Source: Sporolactobacillus putidus | Lineage (GTDB): Bacteria; Bacillota; Bacilli; Bacillales; Sporolactobacillaceae | Length of the DNA stretch: 56,920 nucleotides | Direction: 5' to 3' | NCBI RefSeq assembly: GCF_014647035.1 | Contig: NZ_BMOK01000017.1 | Span: 1 to 56,920, forward strand | Shown here: positions 44,855 to 53,377 of the stretch, one piece after another | How positions within the stretch are numbered: the first letter of the stretch is position 1 | Layout: each line of letters begins with the position of its first letter | Program-made: the position numbers and the translations under genes | Notes under the pieces: generated by a model | What the model saw: only the letters and a program-made list of their open reading frames with translations | Databases searched by the model: none | Told to the model about the DNA's origin: nothing

Positions 44855-45220
44855 ATGGCCCGTATTGCAGGTATCGACATTCCAAGAGAAAAACGAGTCG
44901 TTATATCCCTGACCTATATTTATGGTATCGGACTGACGACCGCCAAAAAGATCCTTGCGGAAGCAAAAGTTTCTGAAGATACACGTGTCCGCGATCTGAC
45001 TGAAGAAGAACAGACACGTATTCGCGAAGTGGTCGACCACTATCGTGTAGAAGGAGATCTTCGCCGGGAAGTTTCTCTGAACATCAAGAGACTTATCGAA
45101 ATCGGTTCATATAGAGGAATCCGTCATCGCCGCGGTCTGCCGGTTCGCGGACAGAATACGAAAAATAATTCGCGTACGCGTAAAGGTCCTAAGCGCACGA
45201 TGGCAAATAAAAAGAAATAA
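44855..45220 (+). CDS. rpsM: Ribosomal protein S13
   Basis: 30S head protein contacting P-site tRNA; 121 residues beginning [19 protein letters not shown], with the basic tail [29 protein letters not shown] precedes ATG 44855. Confidence 0.98.
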   Translation: MARIAGIDIPREKRVVISLTYIYGIGLTTAKKILAEAKVSEDTRVRDLTEEEQTRIREVVDHYRVEGDLRREVSLNIKRLIEIGSYRGIRHRRGLPVRGQNTKNNSRTRKGPKRTMANKKK

Positions 45221-45240
45221 GTAAGGAGGGTTAAGCATTT

Positions 45241-45630
45241 ATGGCAAAACAACAACGTACGCGCAAGCGCCGTATCAAGAGAAATGTCGAGAGCGGGGTG
45301 GCTCATATCCGTTCGACATTTAATAATACAATCGTCACGATTACCGATCCGCATGGCAACGCTATTTCCTGGGCGAGTGCAGGCGGTCTCGGATTTAAAG
45401 GTTCGAGAAAATCGACACCGTTTGCTGCACAGACTGCGGCTGAAGCAGCCGGGAAAAGCGCCCTGGATAACGGCATGAAGACGATCGAAGTCTCTGTCAA
45501 GGGACCCGGCGCCGGCCGTGAAGCTGCTATTCGTGCTCTGCAGGCAGTGGGGCTGGAAGTCACAACGATCCGTGACGTTACCCCCGTTCCCCATAATGGC
45601 TGCCGTCCGCCGAAACGCCGTCGTGTCTGA
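45241..45630 (+). CDS. rpsK: Ribosomal protein S11
   Basis: 30S platform protein; 129 residues with the conserved [18 protein letters not shown] and [11 protein letters not shown] end. AAGGAGGG precedes ATG 45241. A 161-base spacer with a lone TATAAT (45663-45668) lies before rpoA. Confidence 0.98.
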   Translation: MAKQQRTRKRRIKRNVESGVAHIRSTFNNTIVTITDPHGNAISWASAGGLGFKGSRKSTPFAAQTAAEAAGKSALDNGMKTIEVSVKGPGAGREAAIRALQAVGLEVTTIRDVTPVPHNGCRPPKRRRV

Positions 45631-45791
45631 TCTGCGTGCGTATAGCTCGCAATCAATCTGTTTATAATGCTACTAATAAACGTGATGATACCGATGCAAG
45701 AAGCACGCCGTAAGCCCTAAGGAGCATTAATCAGGAAACTTTGGCCGGCGTCGGCCGGAGTTTTGACGTTTTGAAGGAGGGTTCTTGTTTG

Positions 45792-46736
45792 ATGATTGAG
45801 ATCGAAAAGCCAAAGATCGATACGGTTGAATTAGCAGACGACGGAAGTTACGGAAAGTTTGTTGTTGAACCGCTCGAACGTGGGTACGGCACGACTCTGG
45901 GTAATTCTTTACGTCGAATTTTGCTTTCTTCCCTCCCAGGCGCGGCTGTTACGACAGTTCAATTTGATACTGTGCTTCATGAATTTTCCACCATCGAAGG
46001 CGTTGTAGAAGATGTAACGGCGATTATACTGAATATCAAGAAGCTGGCATTGAAGCTGTATTCAGATGAGGAAAAGACACTTGAAATCGACGTTCAAAGA
46101 GAAGGAAAAGTGACAGCTGCCGACATAAATCATGATAGCGATGTAGATATTCTGAATCCGGATTTGGAAATCGCTACTCTTGACAAGGGTGCTCATTTTC
46201 ATCTGAGAATGCTGGCCAAAAAGGGACGCGGGTACGTTCCTGCCGAGGGAAACAAGTCTGATGATCTGCCGATCGGTGTCATTCCGATTGACTCAATTTA
46301 TACGCCGATCTCCCGTGTAAACTACCAGGTTGAGAAAACGAGGGTTGGTCAGGTGGCCAATTATGATAAACTGACACTTGACGTTTGGACCGACGGCAGT
46401 ATTCGTCCGGAAGAAGCCGTTTCACTCGGTGCCAAGATTCTGACGGAGCACCTGAATATTTTTGTCGGTTTAACCGACCAGGCACAAAAAGCGGAGATTA
46501 TGATCGAAAAAGAAGAAGATCAGAAAGAAAAAGTGCTTGAAATGACGATTGAGGAACTGGATCTGTCGGTTCGTTCTTACAACTGCCTGAAGCGTGCCGG
46601 GATCAATACGGTTCAGGAACTCACCCAGAAAAGTGAAGAAGACATGATGAAGGTCAGAAATCTTGGCCGCAAGTCTCTTGAAGAAGTGGAAGAAAAGCTG
46701 AATGATCTCGGCCTGGGGCTGAGACTCGAAGAGTAA
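45792..46736 (+). CDS. rpoA: RNA polymerase alpha subunit
   Basis: 314 residues, the B. subtilis length. N-terminal assembly domain ([23 protein letters not shown] region) and the C-terminal DNA-binding domain ([19 protein letters not shown]). ATG 45792 follows GAAGGAGGG; the longer frame from 45741 lacks a ribosome site. Confidence 0.99.
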   Translation: MIEIEKPKIDTVELADDGSYGKFVVEPLERGYGTTLGNSLRRILLSSLPGAAVTTVQFDTVLHEFSTIEGVVEDVTAIILNIKKLALKLYSDEEKTLEIDVQREGKVTAADINHDSDVDILNPDLEIATLDKGAHFHLRMLAKKGRGYVPAEGNKSDDLPIGVIPIDSIYTPISRVNYQVEKTRVGQVANYDKLTLDVWTDGSIRPEEAVSLGAKILTEHLNIFVGLTDQAQKAEIMIEKEEDQKEKVLEMTIEELDLSVRSYNCLKRAGINTVQELTQKSEEDMMKVRNLGRKSLEEVEEKLNDLGLGLRLEE

Positions 46737-46761
46737 GACAGGCAAACGGACATGGATCATT

Positions 46762-46785
46762 TTTCTTTTTTGCGCAAAAAAGAAA
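46762..46785 (+). repeat. 24-base perfect palindrome before rplQ
   Basis: TTTCTTTTTTGC and its exact complement (46762-46773, 46774-46785), centred on GCGC. It lies in the rpoA-rplQ spacer 17 bases before the rplQ ribosome site. A related string, CTTTTTTGCGC then AAAAAG, occurs at 27479-27496 before rpsL. It could form an A/U-rich hairpin; role unknown. Confidence 0.9.
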
Positions 46786-46817
46786 GAGTCAGCACAGAAT
46801 AAAGGAGGTACAGGTAC

Positions 46818-47183
46818 ATGGCATATGTTAAACTGGGTCGGGATTCGGCTGCAAGGAAAGCCCTGTTCCGCGATCTGGCAACCGATTTGATTATTAATGA
46901 ACGGATTCAGACGACGCATTCCAAAGCGAAGGCACTTCGGCCTGTCGTAGAGAAGATGATCACGCTGGCCAAACGCGGCGATCTTCACGCGCGTCGTCAA
47001 GCTGCTGCATTTATCCGCAATGAAGTGGCTGATCAGGAGTCCGGTCAGATGGCACTGCAAAAACTGTTTGACGATGTAGCTAAACGCTACGAAGATCGTC
47101 AGGGCGGTTATACGCGTGTGCTGAAAGTCGGCCCGCGCCGCGGCGACGGCTCTGAAATGGCGATCATCGAATTGGTAAAATAA
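46818..47183 (+). CDS. rplQ: Ribosomal protein L17
   Basis: Tunnel-exit region protein; 121 residues beginning [20 protein letters not shown] and containing [31 protein letters not shown] precedes ATG 46818. Last gene of the S10-spc-alpha superoperon; a terminator follows. Confidence 0.98.
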   Translation: MAYVKLGRDSAARKALFRDLATDLIINERIQTTHSKAKALRPVVEKMITLAKRGDLHARRQAAAFIRNEVADQESGQMALQKLFDDVAKRYEDRQGGYTRVLKVGPRRGDGSEMAIIELVK

Positions 47184-47196
47184 GCATCTCTCATGA

Positions 47197-47240
47197 AGGG
47201 CAGAAGCACGGTTCTGACGAGCCGGTTTTCTGCCTTTTTT
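47197..47240 (+). terminator. Terminator of the alpha operon
   Basis: Stem GGCAGAA (47199-47205) with TTCTGCC (47227-47233), inner CGG/CCG pairing and a T6 tail (47235-47240). It ends the ribosomal superoperon before the ECF genes. Confidence 0.85.
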
Positions 47241-47470
47241 CACACAGGCGGGTTTTCATCATCAGCGGGTCTGACCGGACGGGGCTTCCCGCGGCATCAG
47301 AAAGCGATTCTTGAAAGCCATTCATGGAAAATGGACGGATGAATTTGCTCGTAAAACTCATTTCCGCGTCGAAACGGAAAAAAGGAGCGTCAGAGACACC
47401 GGAAACAGCGATCTTTCCGGTATACATAGAGAGCGCTAAAGAGTGGGCCTGAGAGGAGCGGTGGAAAATC
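47241..47470 (+). promoter_or_regulatory. ecfA1 upstream region with competing hairpins
   Basis: No gene. Two perfect stems stand in a row: TTTCCG (47361-47366)/CGGAAA (47375-47380) and ACCGGAAA (47398-47405)/TTTCCGGT (47414-47421). Their arms share the same core, so either CGGAAA could pair with either TTTCCG. No T-run follows the second stem. I found no convincing promoter here. It may be a leader that controls ecfA1 translation. Confidence 0.45.
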
Positions 47471-48310
47471 ATGGTGAGAATTATTGAAGTCGGCGGACTG
47501 TCCTATCGCTACAATGAAGATCAGCCATGGGTGCTCCGTGATCTTAGCTTTTCGGTAAACAAGGGCGAATGGCTGGCGATCATTGGGCACAACGGTTCCG
47601 GAAAATCAACACTTGCGAAATGTCTGAACGGACTGATTCTTCCTCAAAAAGGTACGGTTCACATTGGTGGATTTGATACAAAAAACGAGAAGACGATATG
47701 GGATGTTCGCCGGATGGTCGGCATGGTGTTTCAAAATCCGGACAATCAATTTGTCGGTGCCACGGTCCGGGACGACGTTGCCTTTGGTATGGAAAATAAC
47801 GGCATTCCACGCGAAGAAATGATCAGGCGGCTTCCGGAGGCGCTTCGGTTTGTTAAAATGGAGCAATTTGCCGGCAGCGAGCCGCACCGGCTTTCCGGCG
47901 GTCAAAAACAGCGTGTTGCGATTGCGGGAATTATTGCCCTTCAGCCTTTGATCGTTATTCTGGATGAGGCGACTTCGATGCTTGATCCGGAAGGACGGAG
48001 AGACATGATCAGGACGATGCGCTACTTAAACAGGGAGCGCCGCCTGACCGTTTTGTCCATTACACACGATCTGAGTGAAGCTGTCTACGCTGATCGGATG
48101 ATCGTTATGAATCAGGGAGAAATTGTCCGTGAAGGTACCCCTCGCGACATTTTTCAGTCGCCGGAATTTCTGGAAAAGATAGGACTTGATTTGCCCTTTG
48201 CCGTCAAACTGGGCCACGTTCTGTATGAAAAAGGGGTTCCTCTGACCGATGCCGCTTTATCCCAGGAAGAGTTGGTGAATGAACTATGGACATTACGTTC
48301 GAACATGTAA
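47471..48310 (+). CDS. ecfA1: ECF transporter ATPase EcfA1 (CbiO)
   Basis: One of two ATPases of the shared energy-coupling module for vitamin and metal uptake; 279 residues. Walker A GHNGSGKST (39-47), ABC signature LSGGQKQ, Walker B VILDEATS and the H-loop SITHD are present. ATG 47471 follows GAGAGGAGCGG. It overlaps ecfA2 by 25 bases, ensuring equal synthesis. No S-component gene lies beside it, so it serves unlinked S-components (group II ECF). Confidence 0.96.
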   Translation: MVRIIEVGGLSYRYNEDQPWVLRDLSFSVNKGEWLAIIGHNGSGKSTLAKCLNGLILPQKGTVHIGGFDTKNEKTIWDVRRMVGMVFQNPDNQFVGATVRDDVAFGMENNGIPREEMIRRLPEALRFVKMEQFAGSEPHRLSGGQKQRVAIAGIIALQPLIVILDEATSMLDPEGRRDMIRTMRYLNRERRLTVLSITHDLSEAVYADRMIVMNQGEIVREGTPRDIFQSPEFLEKIGLDLPFAVKLGHVLYEKGVPLTDAALSQEELVNELWTLRSNM

Positions 48311-49158
48311 CGCATGTTTATAATCCAAGAACGCCTTTCGAACGGCTCGCCCTTGATGACGTGAATCTGTTTATTCCTTCAGGATCTTATACATCGATAA
48401 TCGGACACACAGGTTCAGGAAAATCAACGCTGGTCCAGCATATTAACGGGCTTTTGAAACCATCAAAAGGCCGGGTTACCGCAGGAAAAATTACGATTGA
48501 TGCCAATGAAAAAAAGCCGAATTTAAAAGCACTCAGAGAAAAGGTCGGTTTTGTTTTTCAATATCCAGAGCATCAATTATTCGAAGAAACGATCATTAAA
48601 GACGTTTGCTTCGGGCCGATGAATTTCGGCGTGCCTGCTGCAGAGGCGACAACCCGGGCGGAAGAAAGTTTGCGCCTTGTCGGCCTGCCTTCATCATACT
48701 GGCACCGTTCTCCATTTGACTTGAGCGGCGGTCAGATGCGGCGTGTGGCAATTGCCGGCGTTCTCGCCGTCCATCCGGAAGTGATTATTCTGGATGAACC
48801 GACGGCGGGTCTCGATCCGCAGGGGAAAAGGGAAATTCTTCACCTATTTGATAAATTGCATAAGAATTTCAATCTAACACTGATTATGGTGACCCATAAC
48901 ATGGGAGATGCAGCCCTGTACTCTGATCAGGTCATCGTCATGGCTGGCGGCCGTCCGGTTATGGCTGACAAACCGGAGAAAGTTTTTGCCAGAGAAGAGG
49001 AGTTGCGGAAGATTGGTCTGGATGTGCCGGAGACCATGATGTTTTTGGACAAGTTAACTGCTAAGTTCGGCGCCGGACAGATATCGCCTGTTTTTACCAT
49101 TCAGGAAACGGCTGACACTGTGATAAGGCTTTTGAACGGAGGCTTGGAAAATGTTTAA
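48286..49158 (+). CDS. ecfA2: ECF transporter ATPase EcfA2 (CbiO)
   Basis: Second ATPase of the module, 290 residues. Walker A GHTGSGKST (40-48), signature LSGGQMRR, Walker B IILDEPTA and H-loop VTHN. The C-terminal extension beyond the ABC fold contacts the T subunit in this family. It overlaps both neighbours (25 bases with ecfA1, eight with ecfT). Confidence 0.96.
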   Translation: MDITFEHVTHVYNPRTPFERLALDDVNLFIPSGSYTSIIGHTGSGKSTLVQHINGLLKPSKGRVTAGKITIDANEKKPNLKALREKVGFVFQYPEHQLFEETIIKDVCFGPMNFGVPAAEATTRAEESLRLVGLPSSYWHRSPFDLSGGQMRRVAIAGVLAVHPEVIILDEPTAGLDPQGKREILHLFDKLHKNFNLTLIMVTHNMGDAALYSDQVIVMAGGRPVMADKPEKVFAREEELRKIGLDVPETMMFLDKLTAKFGAGQISPVFTIQETADTVIRLLNGGLENV

Positions 49159-49945
49159 CTTGATTATCGGCCAGTATGTACCGATCGAATCCTTTGTTCA
49201 CAAACTTGACCCGCGTTCAAAACTTGCGGGTGTCTTTCTTTTTGTTGTCGTTGTTTTTCTGGCAGACAATTGGCCAACCTACGGATTGATGATCATTTTT
49301 TGCCTGGCGGGTATTTATTTCTCAAAGGTACCGCTTCATTTTGTCTATCAAGGGCTTCGGTCGGTCCTTTTCATTGTTCTGGTGACCTTTGTTCTGAACC
49401 TGTTCTTCACGGCGGGCGGCCCGCTTCTTTTCAGTATGGGTTGGCTGCATATTTATCTTAATGGACTCATTCAATCTATTTTTATTTCAATCCGGCTCCT
49501 TGTCATCATTGTTGTCACGACTCTGCTTACGTTGACGACATCCCCGATCGAAATCACGGACGGGATGGAAACGCTGCTCGCTCCCTTAAAAAAAATTAAA
49601 CTGCCGGTTCACGAATTTGCACTGATGATGTCGATTTCACTGAGATTCATTCCGACTCTCCTTGAAGAAACCGAAAAGATCATGAAGGCGCAGGCGGCGA
49701 GAGGATCGGATTTTACAAGCGGGCCGCTGAAAAACCGTGTTAAAGCCATTATTCCGCTTCTTGTTCCGCTGTTTGTCGGTGCTTTCAAACGTGCTGAAGA
49801 TCTGGCGATGGCGATGGAAGCAAGAGGGTATCACGGCGATACTGGGCGCACGAGGCTGCGTAGACTAGTTTGGACGTGGCGTGATACGCTGCTGATGATC
49901 CTGTTTGCTTTCCTCACGGCCTTACTCATCATGACAAGAAGCTGA
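49151..49945 (+). CDS. ecfT: ECF transporter transmembrane subunit EcfT
   Basis: Membrane scaffold joining the two ATPases to substrate-binding S-components; 264 residues with five to six hydrophobic segments. The coupling helices carry the typical A-R-G motifs (AQAARGSDF and AMEARGY). Start ATG 49151 overlaps ecfA2 by eight bases. truA follows after 14 bases. Confidence 0.96.
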   Translation: MFNLIIGQYVPIESFVHKLDPRSKLAGVFLFVVVVFLADNWPTYGLMIIFCLAGIYFSKVPLHFVYQGLRSVLFIVLVTFVLNLFFTAGGPLLFSMGWLHIYLNGLIQSIFISIRLLVIIVVTTLLTLTTSPIEITDGMETLLAPLKKIKLPVHEFALMMSISLRFIPTLLEETEKIMKAQAARGSDFTSGPLKNRVKAIIPLLVPLFVGAFKRAEDLAMAMEARGYHGDTGRTRLRRLVWTWRDTLLMILFAFLTALLIMTRS

Positions 49946-49959
49946 TTGCAGGTGAAAGC

Positions 49960-50700
49960 ATGACAAAGTTGAAATGTACGGTGGCCTATGACGGCTCCCG
50001 CTTTTTCGGGTATCAGGTGCAGCCCGGGAAACGTACGGTACAGAGAGAAATTGAAACGGCTCTGGCGAGGATTCATCACGGCCGGGAAATAAAAATTACG
50101 GCGTCGGGACGGACGGACCGAGGCGTTCATGCTGCCGGGCAGGTATTTCATTTTGAAAGCCCACTCAGTATCCCGCCCGTAAACTGGACGAAGGCGCTGA
50201 ACAGCCTTCTTCCGGACGATATCTACATTTGTCGTACGGAACTTGTGTCCCCGGACTTCCATGCACGCTTTGATGTGAAAATGAAGGAGTACCGCTACCG
50301 GCTGCTGACCCGTCCGGAACCGGATCTGTTCCGCCGGTTCTACACGCTCCACATAAAAACGCCTCTTGATTTACAGAAAATGAACGAAGCTGCCGGATCC
50401 ATAGTCGGAACCCATGATTTTTCATGTTTCTGCGCAGCGAACACAGATGTCAAAGACAAAGTCAGGACCGTTTATCATCTGGATGTCCATCAGGAAGGCG
50501 GGGATGAGACGATCATCTGTATTGTCGGCAACGGGTTTCTTTACCAGATGGTTCGAATTATTACCGGCACGCTGCTCGCTGTCGGGACGCATGTGCTTCC
50601 ACCGCCGGCACTTTCCGAAATTATTGCGGGGAGAGACCGCCAGGCCGCACCGAAAACGGCGCCCGCGTGCGGACTGACGCTCTGGCAGGTGACTTACTAG
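49960..50700 (+). CDS. truA: tRNA pseudouridine synthase A
   Basis: Modifies U38-U40 in tRNA anticodon stems; 246 residues. The catalytic aspartate lies in SGRTDRGVHA; FSCFCAANT and GNGFLYQMVRIITGTLL are typical. CAGGTGAAAG precedes ATG 49960. The order ecfT-truA-rplM is the Bacillus one. Confidence 0.96.
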   Translation: MTKLKCTVAYDGSRFFGYQVQPGKRTVQREIETALARIHHGREIKITASGRTDRGVHAAGQVFHFESPLSIPPVNWTKALNSLLPDDIYICRTELVSPDFHARFDVKMKEYRYRLLTRPEPDLFRRFYTLHIKTPLDLQKMNEAAGSIVGTHDFSCFCAANTDVKDKVRTVYHLDVHQEGGDETIICIVGNGFLYQMVRIITGTLLAVGTHVLPPPALSEIIAGRDRQAAPKTAPACGLTLWQVTY

Positions 50701-50819
50701 GGGCTGACTTCCGCCCGGCATCTTTTTCCGGACGCAGATACGATTCGGCTGTAAGCGAGGCTGTTGTGACACCATGCTGGCCCTCCTTTCTGATTGTTCC
50801 GGCAAAGTTTACTGACTGC

Positions 50820-50846
50820 TTGACAATGGACCCTCAATGTTATAAT
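50820..50846 (+). promoter_or_regulatory. Promoter of rplM-rpsI
   Basis: TTGACA (50820-50825) and an extended -10 TGTTATAAT (50838-50846). The spacer to TATAAT is 15; shifting the -10 to TAATAT (50843-50848) gives 17. The upstream 50701-50819 holds nothing else I can support. Confidence 0.75.
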
Positions 50847-50859
50847 ATATAGTTCGGCA

Positions 50860-51000
50860 TTTCTGATTTGACCACTATTAGCCCCAAACGATATTGGCTC
50901 AAATAAATGAAATTGTAAACGGATCGGAAGGCGAAATCGTTTGCGTTTTCCGAAAGACATCGAAGTGGCTGTGGGTCGCGGAGATAAATAGAACTCTAGA
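50860..51000 (+). ncRNA. Ribosomal protein L13 leader (probable)
   Basis: The long structured leader before rplM includes ACGATATTGGCTCAAATAAA near 50887, repeated GATCGGAAGGCG/CGTTTTCCGA pairing arms and a G-rich 3' segment before the AGGAGG site. Place, length and the GGCTCAAATAAATGAA string fit the Firmicute L13 leader, thought to bind L13 and repress rplM-rpsI. Assignment is by memory of the family, not by covariance. Confidence 0.6.
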
Positions 51001-51017
51001 ATCTAGGAGGAAACATC

Positions 51018-51455
51018 GTGCGTACTACCTTTATGGCTAAACCGGAAACGGTTGACCGCAAATGGCTTGTTATTGACGCCGAAGGCCAGGTACTGGGCCG
51101 TCTCGCAAGCGAAGTAGCTGCAATCCTGCGCGGCAAGAACAAGCCGACTTTCACACCGCATGTCGATGTCGGCGATAACGTGATTATCATCAACGCGAAG
51201 AAGATTGAACTGACAGGGAAGAAACTTCTGGATAAAAAATATACACATCACTCCGGCTATCCGGGCGGCATCAAGTCCCGTTCAGCGCTTGAGATGCGGG
51301 AAACCCGCGCTAGAGAAATGCTTGAACTGACGATCAAAGGTATGCTACCTCACAATAGTCTTGGACGTAACATGTTTACGAAACTGCACGTTTATGAAGG
51401 CGCAGAACATCCGCATGCCGCACAAAAACCGGAAGCTTACACGCTCCGCGGATAA
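51018..51455 (+). CDS. rplM: Ribosomal protein L13
   Basis: Early 50S assembly protein; 145 residues. Begins [20 protein letters not shown] from GTG 51018 with TAGGAGGAAA upstream, as in B. subtilis (MRTTPMA). The [14 protein letters not shown] and [18 protein letters not shown] segments are conserved. Confidence 0.97.
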   Translation: MRTTFMAKPETVDRKWLVIDAEGQVLGRLASEVAAILRGKNKPTFTPHVDVGDNVIIINAKKIELTGKKLLDKKYTHHSGYPGGIKSRSALEMRETRAREMLELTIKGMLPHNSLGRNMFTKLHVYEGAEHPHAAQKPEAYTLRG

Positions 51456-51474
51456 TTAAGGAGGGACAATAAGA

Positions 51475-51867
51475 ATGGCACAAGTACAATATTACGGCAC
51501 CGGCCGCCGCAAAAGTTCCATCGCCCGCGTCAGGCTCGTTCCCGGCGACGGAAACGTTGTCATTAACGGCCGCAATGCCGATGAATATTTCAATCTCGAA
51601 ACGCTCCGCATGATCCTGAAGCAGCCGCTCGTTTCTACGGAGACAGAAGGACGTTACGATGTCCTCGTTAACGTATCCGGCGGCGGATTTACCGGTCAGG
51701 CCGGTGCAATCCGCCACGGTGTTGCCCGGGCACTGCTGAAAGCTGATCCTGAATATCGCGTAGCACTGAAACAGGCTGGTTTTCTGACCCGCGATCCGCG
51801 TATGAAGGAACGTAAGAAATACGGACTCAAAGGCGCACGCCGCGCTCCACAGTTCTCAAAACGCTGA
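51475..51867 (+). CDS. rpsI: Ribosomal protein S9
   Basis: 30S head protein whose basic tail reaches the P-site tRNA; 130 residues ending [17 protein letters not shown]. The [14 protein letters not shown] motif opens the protein. AAGGAGGG precedes ATG 51475; a terminator follows. Confidence 0.98.
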   Translation: MAQVQYYGTGRRKSSIARVRLVPGDGNVVINGRNADEYFNLETLRMILKQPLVSTETEGRYDVLVNVSGGGFTGQAGAIRHGVARALLKADPEYRVALKQAGFLTRDPRMKERKKYGLKGARRAPQFSKR

Positions 51868-51881
51868 TTTATCAACGTTTC

Positions 51882-51915
51882 AAGGCTCCCAAACCTATTG
51901 GTTGGGAGCCTTTTT
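51882..51915 (+). terminator. Terminator after rpsI
   Basis: Eleven-base stem AAGGCTCCCAA (51882-51892) with TTGGGAGCCTT (51902-51912), followed by T residues. Confidence 0.93.
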
Positions 51916-52042
51916 GGTTAGAATAAAAATTGCGTTCCAACGCTATATACGCGAATCATGAGAAAATCCAGGCTGATTTGGAAAAAGCTGCTACGATTGA
52001 TTCCTGTCTGTTTGCCGGATGATAAAGGAAAAAGGGGGAAGC

Positions 52043-52483
52043 ATGGTGGGAATAGTCATGGACTTTCAGGAGAGGCAGCGTCACAAACAGCTGGACTTTG
52101 AGCGGCGGGTGCTGCAGGACTTGTCGCTTGAGAAAATAGAGGCATCCATCCACAACCGCTTTGATCATTATATGGCACTCGTTCCTTCGTCGGCACAGAC
52201 GGCAAGGGACATGTGCGCGGAGTATGCGCTGGAGGCCTTTCTGCTCGGTTCTTCAATGGGCAGATTCGGTTTTTATGGCGAGGATACGGAAAATGTTTTT
52301 CAAAGGAGCGTGCTTCCGTTTGAGGCGCTTCACGGCGATTTTTTTGATTTCTGGCTGTTCTGGTCGGCATCCGACCCTGCTGCGGCCACAGGGCTGCAGG
52401 AAGCTTGCGAACGTTACCTTTATACGTGGTGGAAGGAAGGATTCGAAGCATCACTCAGACGCTGGAGGATGAAGCTGCACTGA
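52043..52483 (+). CDS. ybaK: YbaK-like protein (DUF2521)
   Basis: 146-residue soluble protein of unknown function. Position between rpsI and cwlD, length, and segments such as DFERRVLQDLSLEKI, ALEAFLLGSSMGRFGFYGED and WWKEGF resemble B. subtilis YbaK. ATG 52043 is chosen, after AAAGGGGGAA; ATG 52019 lacks a ribosome site, and ATG 52058 is an alternative. No membrane segment or known catalytic motif is visible. The B. subtilis neighbour ybaJ is absent. Confidence 0.75.
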   Translation: MVGIVMDFQERQRHKQLDFERRVLQDLSLEKIEASIHNRFDHYMALVPSSAQTARDMCAEYALEAFLLGSSMGRFGFYGEDTENVFQRSVLPFEALHGDFFDFWLFWSASDPAAATGLQEACERYLYTWWKEGFEASLRRWRMKLH

Positions 52484-52503
52484 TCACGTGCTTCTCTTTT
52501 CCT

Positions 52504-52532
52504 GCATAATTTAAACGGCTGTCCATATACAT
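52504..52532 (+). promoter_or_regulatory. Weak sporulation-type promoter candidate for cwlD
   Basis: GCATAAT (52504-52510) and CATATACAT (52524-52532), resembling the sigma-E/sigma-G pattern but with a short spacer of 13. B. subtilis cwlD is read by sporulation sigma factors, which is the only reason to list it. Confidence 0.25.
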
Positions 52533-52571
52533 GTTCAAGAGACAGGCTCGCGATTAGGGGGAAGAGACATA

Positions 52572-53282
52572 ATGATCAGAAAATGGCTGCTCGGTTTTCT
52601 TGCTATTATTACGGTATTTTCGGCAATCGCCGCCGTCCGATGGGTAATCGTCAGCCGGCACGCCAGTATGCCCTGGCATCTGCCGCTTTCCGGCCGTGTG
52701 ATCGTAGTCGACGCGGGACACGGCGGTGCGGATGGCGGGGCTGTCGGAGGACAGACTGAGGAAAAGAAAATCACCTTAATGATCGCCGATGATCTTCGCC
52801 ATTATTTGCAAGAATCCGGCGCGCTGGTTGTGATGACTCGTGAAAGTGACAAAGACCTTGCCGATGCCGATTTCAACGGAAGACGCAAAGCACAGGATCT
52901 GCTGCGCAGAGCCGATCTGGTCAAAAAAACGCACCCCGATGCTTTTATCAGTATCCACCTGAATGCGATTCCGTCGCCCCAATGGCATGGTGCTCAGACT
53001 TTTTATTACCCGAAATCGGAAGAAAACCAAAAATTGGCCAGGTTTATTCAGGATTCATTGAAAATCAACCTTGGCAATACAGACCGATACGCAAAGCCAA
53101 TCGGTCATGTTTACCTGCTCAAAAAGGCTGATCCTCCGGCAGCACTGGTCGAAGTCGGCTTCTTGTCGAATCCCGAGGAACGGGCTTTGCTGGTTGAAAG
53201 AAATTATCAAAAACAGGCGGCAGCCGCGATCAGTCAAGGGATTATGCGTTACTTCACGAATGAAAAAGTTCCCCAAACATGA
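52572..53282 (+). CDS. cwlD: CwlD, spore-cortex N-acetylmuramoyl-L-alanine amidase
   Basis: Amidase_3 enzyme that strips peptides from spore peptidoglycan so muramic-delta-lactam can form, a requirement for cortex lysis at germination. The 236-residue product has an N-terminal membrane/signal segment (about 5-27), zinc ligands H50 (VVDAGHGG), E64 and H in SIHLNA, and the catalytic glutamate in VEVGFLSN. GGGGGAAGAG precedes ATG 52572. It works with the deacetylase PdaA, not in this window. Confidence 0.96.
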   Translation: MIRKWLLGFLAIITVFSAIAAVRWVIVSRHASMPWHLPLSGRVIVVDAGHGGADGGAVGGQTEEKKITLMIADDLRHYLQESGALVVMTRESDKDLADADFNGRRKAQDLLRRADLVKKTHPDAFISIHLNAIPSPQWHGAQTFYYPKSEENQKLARFIQDSLKINLGNTDRYAKPIGHVYLLKKADPPAALVEVGFLSNPEERALLVERNYQKQAAAAISQGIMRYFTNEKVPQT

Positions 53283-53331
53283 AAAACATTCCCTGCATCC
53301 ATTCATTTTTCAGGTTTTTCACAGAAAGGTT

Positions 53332-53340
53332 TGCTATACT
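53332..53340 (+). promoter_or_regulatory. Extended -10 promoter of salA
   Basis: TGCTATACT (53332-53340), a TGn extended -10 with TATACT. No good -35 is present. It lies 38 bases before the salA start. Confidence 0.45.
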
Positions 53341-53377
53341 GAAAATGGAAAACGATATGAGGAGAGGCAGGCCTGTT

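Noticed and set aside
45663-45668. TATAAT before rpoA as a promoter
   Set aside because: The expected -35 position carries GTATAG or CGTATA; readthrough from the upstream operon is enough.
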